A DNA stretch of 64,000 nucleotides, taken from assembly GCA_021613535.1 (NCBI GenBank), contig CP075496.1, positions 3,224,001 to 3,288,000 on the forward strand. Direction: 5' to 3'. Shown in pieces: positions 58,864 to 64,000 of the stretch. A program made the translations under genes and the position numbers. The notes beneath the pieces were generated by a model that was given only the letters and a program-made list of their open reading frames with translations, ran no database searches and was not told the DNA's origin. The stretch comes from Adineta vaga. Lineage: Eukaryota; Rotifera. Each line of letters opens with the position of its first letter. Within the stretch, counting starts at the first letter, position 1.

Positions 58864-59302
58864 TTTACTCTTTGAAATGACAATTATATCGACAAAAAAA
58901 ACGTTCGAATTTATTAGCAAAACAAATCATTAATCCATATGTAATTGAGACTATCAATATATGTGTATGTGCACTCTTAAAGCCTATATGATTCGATTGT
59001 GGTCCGATAGTAACTAATACCAATATATCCATTATAAATATTGAAATTTTTATATATTTTTTTTCACAACAGAATAAAACAAAATTGCATGTAAAATCAG
59101 ATGTACATAAAGAAAAGTTTTCTTTAATAACAAATAACAATAGGTGATTAACAATAAAAACAGATCATTTTGCTCGATAATATCGCAGATAGAAGAAAAG
59201 CTTCTAGAAAAAGTTTACTTATGAAATTTATAATAGAAAAAAAAAATATATGGCTGTAGATAAATAGAAGCTAGAGTGCATTTCGTTCACTTTGATTATC
59301 AG
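58864..59302. other. Intergenic region
   Basis: Between the secreted-protein gene and the 3' end of RAB6. AT-rich; no element recognised. Confidence 0.5.
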
Positions 59303-60389
<1,087 letters not shown>

Positions 60390-60554
60390 TTTAATTGTTT
60401 AATGAAATGAAACAAATCTGAAAAAGAGTTTCTAGAATCTTAGTCTATACTTAGAAAAAAAAAGAATTTTGGATATTTAAAAGCGACAAAGAAACCGGAT
60501 GATATTGGTAGAATGATCATTTAAGAAAAAAAGGGGAAAGAAGGAATATTCAGT

Positions 60555-62056
60555 TTAGATAAGTCCTTTTTCTTTCAATTTACTAATCAATTCATCGACA
60601 CTCGCGACACGGCCACCACCTTGTCGTTTGGGTGGTTCTTCATATGAAAGATATTCTTGGTGAGGTTTGATATCAACACCTAAATCCTTTGGTGACATTT
60701 TTGCCATTGGTTTTTTCTTGGCTTTCTAGAAAATAAATCATTTAATTTCTTAAATTCAGATATGGAAACTTACTTGAATTGATGGAAGATTAGCAAAACG
60801 TGGTTGATTAAGACGAAGATCAGTAGTAATCACAGCAGGTAATTTCACACGAATTGTTTCGGAACCACCATCGATTTCACGCATTACTTCAGCCTTCTTA
60901 TCTTTTATCTCCACTTTCGAAGCAAATACAGCCTGAACGAAGAAAACAAAGTTTATTTTAAGAAAAAAGAAAATATAAAGTTTTCTACCTGAGGCCAAGA
61001 AAGAAGGCCAGCAACCATTTGACCTGTTTGATTTGAATCGTCATCAATGGCCTACATAACAAAATAATAATTCACACTACAAATTATGAATTTAGTAAGT
61101 ATCTTAGAATCTAAAGTTGAACCCATTTTATCTTGTAAGATGAAAAGCAAGTTCATATATTACTCGAATGATTGATGGGACTAATAACTATTCCACTGAT
61201 CGATCCTATATGTTTATGAAAGCTAACTATTACTTCTTCTTGACGTGACAAATAAAATTAACATATTTTAATATTATAGATGCTTGATAATAGTAGTCCA
61301 TATTATTTTGGGAAAGAATAAAGCATAAATATAAAAGATTATTAAGAAGTAATGTTTTTTTTTGTTATGAACAGATCGAATGAATGAACACAAATCATCT
61401 GTATGTATAGAATAGTTAAAAAGGTTGATGAATATTCAAAACGAATTAATATTACTAGAGAAGAGAAAGAACAGATGTTACTCTTTCTCAACCTTTACAA
61501 TGATCACTCATATTTTTTAGTTCATAAAGAAAAACAGAATCGGTTCGAATCAATCTTTTTGAGTTTTTCCTATCAACGACTTATTCATATATATATATAT
61601 ATATAAATTCAACTAACCAATTTTCCTAGAAGGACTAAATCAACATTTTCCTTCTTTGCAACAGCAGCAATTAATTTTGAAATAGCTAATGGTTGTAATG
61701 TTTCATAATCTTTGCCAGCAACTTCCACATGTATTGCTCGATCAGCACCTAATGCTAATGCTGTTCGTAATGTTTCCTTTAGAGAGAAGAAAAAAACAAC
61801 AACTCATATAGAAACTATCATGTGAATTCGTCAAGATTCCTACTTGACATTGAGCTGGTCCACATGAAAATGCGATAACTTCTTGAGCAACTTTTTTTTC
61901 TTTCAAACGAATTGCTTCTTCCACTGCGATTTCATCGAATGGATTCATTGAATGTTTAACTCCTTCAGTTACTACTCCACTTTTATCCGATTTTACTTGA
62001 ATTTTAACGGCATAATCAATTGCTCGTTTGACACCAACTAAAATTCGTATTGCCAT
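60555..62056 (-). CDS. ETFB: Electron transfer flavoprotein subunit beta
   Basis: Five exons: 61844-62056, 61618-61776, 60989-61051, 60774-60932, 60555-60725; 254 residues. All four introns are phase 0. ETF passes electrons from mitochondrial acyl-CoA dehydrogenases to ETF-QO. Matches animal ETFB throughout: [128 protein letters not shown]. The third intron in coordinates (61052-61617, 566 bp) is ten times the local norm. The ATG coincides with the base after TCTGTTTTCAG, so the leader must be spliced on in cis or trans. It lies 118 bp after the BRIX1 stop. Confidence 0.96.
61052..61617 (-). other. Long 566-bp ETFB intron
   Basis: Separates the LGK and AIDDD parts of the ETF-beta core; ends are GT...AG (GTTAGT donor). 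It holds an (AT) run near 61587-61605 and no recognisable nested gene. Confidence 0.6.
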
Positions 62057-62174
62057 CTGAAAACAGAGAAAGAAAGACAAACAATTTCAATCATTGTTTT
62101 GTTTTTATTCTTCTAACAAACAATCAATATGATTTTATTCAGATTGAATAATAACAATAACAAAAACAACATCC
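62057..62174 (-). promoter_or_regulatory. 118-bp intercistronic gap with poly(A) signals and acceptor, BRIX1 to ETFB
   Basis: On the minus strand it contains two AATAAA hexamers, then a pyrimidine tract ending TTTTCAG directly at the ETFB ATG. Poly(A) signal followed by acceptor within about 120 bp is the classic intercistronic layout of trans-spliced operons. Confidence 0.6.
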
Positions 62175-63289
62175 TTATTCCGAATCGTCATCGTCGTCAT
62201 CGTCATCGTCGTCGTCATCATCATCGTCATGATTGGGTGGTGGTGGTGCTGGTGTTTGAAAAATTTCATCAGTTTTATCATATGGAAAACTTTCTTCGGG
62301 TTTCTTTTGTTCATAAGCGAGTTTTTGATGAATACGTTGTTGATATTTACTTGATGCTTCAGCTTTCGCTAAATGACGTTTCAAATTCGGTGCAACATAT
62401 AATGGATTTTCATAGATCAACATTCCGGAAAAACTTTTCTCGAAAATACAATGTAAATTAAGAACAAATCTAAGTAAAAAACAAAATTTCAAGAAGATTG
62501 TTTAAAAAAAAACAAACAATCGATTTACCTTGGACCAATTTCAGCTAATGATCCATTTTCTTCAACAATTTGATAGTTTCTTAACCAAACTTTATTATCA
62601 ATGATAGAAAATGTTAGAACATGATCAATGAATGGTTGAGATTTGGGATGTGATTTTGGTGTACCGAAAATTTGTGTAAATAATTCTTTAATTAATTTCC
62701 AATGTGGTTCATCATCAAATTTCTTATCAAATGACAATAATGGTCGTGAACCACGTAAACAATTTCCAGTTAATTTCAATCCTTCCATTGTATGTAAATT
62801 TTCAACAAGAAATTTTACTGTTGGACCATCAGGTACTGAAGCCATCCATAAATAAAGATCACGTTTTTTTTTCATATCGAAAAACAGGATCTTATTACAA
62901 TTACGTAATTCAGCTATTTCATTAAGAACAGAGAAATTTTTACGTAATTCAGCTTTCGGTTCACTTTTAGAATGTGCCATTAATCCACGAAGATTTTTCA
63001 TCACATGACGTGCTAAATAAGATATTCCACGCGATGAAAATATCAACACACGTTGTTTATTAATCCAGGTTGATTTCATCGATTGAACCGTATCGGATGA
63101 ACGTGTTGATGGTAAACGTTGCACTATGGATGAAGTCGAAGTCGGTGCTGGACCTAAACGACGAATATTCAACGATTCATCATTGTTATCTTTATCGAGT
63201 TGTTCTTGTCGACGAAATTTTCTTGATCTTTTTTCAGGTCGATTTTGTGCAACTGTGGGAGCTGATTTACGTTTATTGGTTTTAGGCAT
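62175..63289 (-). CDS. BRIX1: Ribosome biogenesis protein BRX1 homologue
   Basis: Two exons, 62529-63289 and 62175-62469; 351 residues. Brix-domain protein needed for 60S subunit assembly in the nucleolus. Matches BRIX1: WINKQRVLIFSSRGISYLAR, RHVMKNLRGLMAHSKSEPK, EIAELRNCNKILFFD, KKRDLYLWMASVPDGPTVKF, NLHTMEGLKLTGNCLRGSRP, then TQIFGTPKSHPKSQPFIDHV, WLRNYQI and GPRFVLNLHCIFEKSFSG. The N terminus is basic (nuclear/nucleolar signal), and the C terminus ends in about 15 consecutive aspartates. First of a same-strand run with ETFB and RAB6. An acceptor-like AG (plus-strand CT 63302-63303) lies 12 nt before the ATG. Confidence 0.96.
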
Positions 63290-63907
63290 GATATGAAAAA
63301 TCTAAAGAATTAATTTTGATAAAAATTCTTATTTGTACAAATAAAAAAGAATAGAAATCTATCGAAAGAAGAAGTAAAGTAAGTAAGTACGATTAGTAGA
63401 TATTCAAAATTTCCAATCAAATTCTATGGAATAGACTTCATTTATCATTCATTTATATTGAGGTCGGATAGAGGTCAGTTGTAGACTGATCTACGACTTG
63501 CTATAGAATATTCTCGTCTTACAGATGTCATCACTAGACATGCGATAAGAAATACATTTGAAAGAAGTGTTCAAATAAGTTTTTTTTCATAAATATCTTT
63601 CTTTAATTAACATAATTAATACTAACTTTTTAGAATGAATTAATATTCTCATTATCATTCAGAATCGGGTTCAACCAATCCTATTTCGACAGTTTGAAGA
63701 ACTGCGTACATACCTATCGACCGTCCGTCGTCAGTTGTCGATTGCATACCTCTTTCTTTCTGTGATCATTCATATCACAAGACCTACAATGATTAATTGT
63801 TCGTATTATTCTTCTATATGATTGAAAAACATCATTTTTATTGTTAGTTTACAATAGAAAACAAGTACAGTATACAACACACTGGAATAAATGGTAGTTT
63901 TTTAAGT
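63290..63907. other. Intergenic region upstream of BRIX1
   Basis: About 620 bp between BRIX1 and the 3' end of the next minus-strand gene. No element beyond the BRIX1 acceptor-like site recognised. Confidence 0.5.
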
Positions 63908-64000
63908 TTATTTTCGTTTCCATTGAGAAATAACATAATTAGCACTACGATTGCGCCGAAATTGTGGATTTAAATTAATATTATGCCAACGTGATCGACC
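63908..64000 (-). CDS. 3' end of a gene running off the window
   Basis: A minus-strand frame open to the window edge reads GRSRWHNINLNPQFRRN, then RSANYVISQWKRK and a stop at 63908-63910. It is Arg/Asn-rich and protein-like. Too short to identify. Confidence 0.5.
   Translation of the reverse strand, partial: GRSRWHNINLNPQFRRNRSANYVISQWKRK

Overview
The window is eukaryotic, AT-rich DNA. Introns are mostly about 45-65 bp with GT...AG ends, exons are short, and many genes sit close together. The gene set is metazoan: WNK kinase, goosecoid homeobox, METTL4, CDIPT, mitochondrial IleRS, bL19m, RAB6, ETFB, BRIX1, a rhodopsin-type GPCR and GH18/peritrophin chitinases. The compact introns, a B-box/coiled-coil protein of a kind I associate with large bdelloid families, and many splice-acceptor-like sequences just upstream of start codons fit a bdelloid rotifer (Adineta/Rotaria-like) best. 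That assignment is inference. I saw no transposon, CRISPR array, rRNA or convincing tRNA.

Layout. 1-3621 (+): WNK kinase, 5' partial. 4200-5366 (-): RNase H1. 5796-8538 (+): GGNBP2-like zinc protein. 8539-10917: long noncoding stretch. 10918-13645 (+): goosecoid. 14295-15598 (-): secreted orphan. 16136-17161 (+): B-box/coiled-coil protein. 17567-18423 (+): DPY-30-motif protein. 18424-21952: noncoding. 21953-23261 (+): kelch protein. 24530-25580 (+): two-Ig-domain, probably GPI-anchored protein. 25649-25896 (-): small orphan. 27264-35213 (-): METTL4, CDIPT, IARS2 and MRPL19 in transcription order. 36472-37932 (-): disordered basic/acidic nuclear-type protein. 39957-41432 (+): coiled-coil protein. 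42368-42856 (+): CAP-Gly protein. 43011-45145 (-): proline-rich protein ending in a CaaX box. 46211-49040 (-) and 49867-52247 (+): a head-to-head pair of chitin-binding GH18 proteins. 52248-56737: gene desert. 56738-58295 (+): peptide-type GPCR. 58448-58863 (-): small secreted protein. 59303-63289 (-): BRIX1, ETFB and RAB6 in transcription order. 63908-64000 (-): 3' end of a further gene.

The most interesting signal is organisational. Two same-strand runs of housekeeping genes have very small gaps, and the downstream genes carry a 3' splice-site sequence between the previous stop and their own ATG. IARS2 and MRPL19, both mitochondrial translation genes, are only 51 bp apart, with a run of T followed by CAG in the gap. 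This looks like operons resolved by spliced-leader trans-splicing. Other points of note are a GH18 protein with a broken DxxDxDxE motif beside one that is nearly intact, WNK with RFxV motifs N-terminal to the kinase and a thrice-repeated motif in its tail, and a disordered protein ending in a CSIM prenylation box.

Exon borders were read by eye from GT/AG sites and checked by reading-frame continuity. They have no transcript support.
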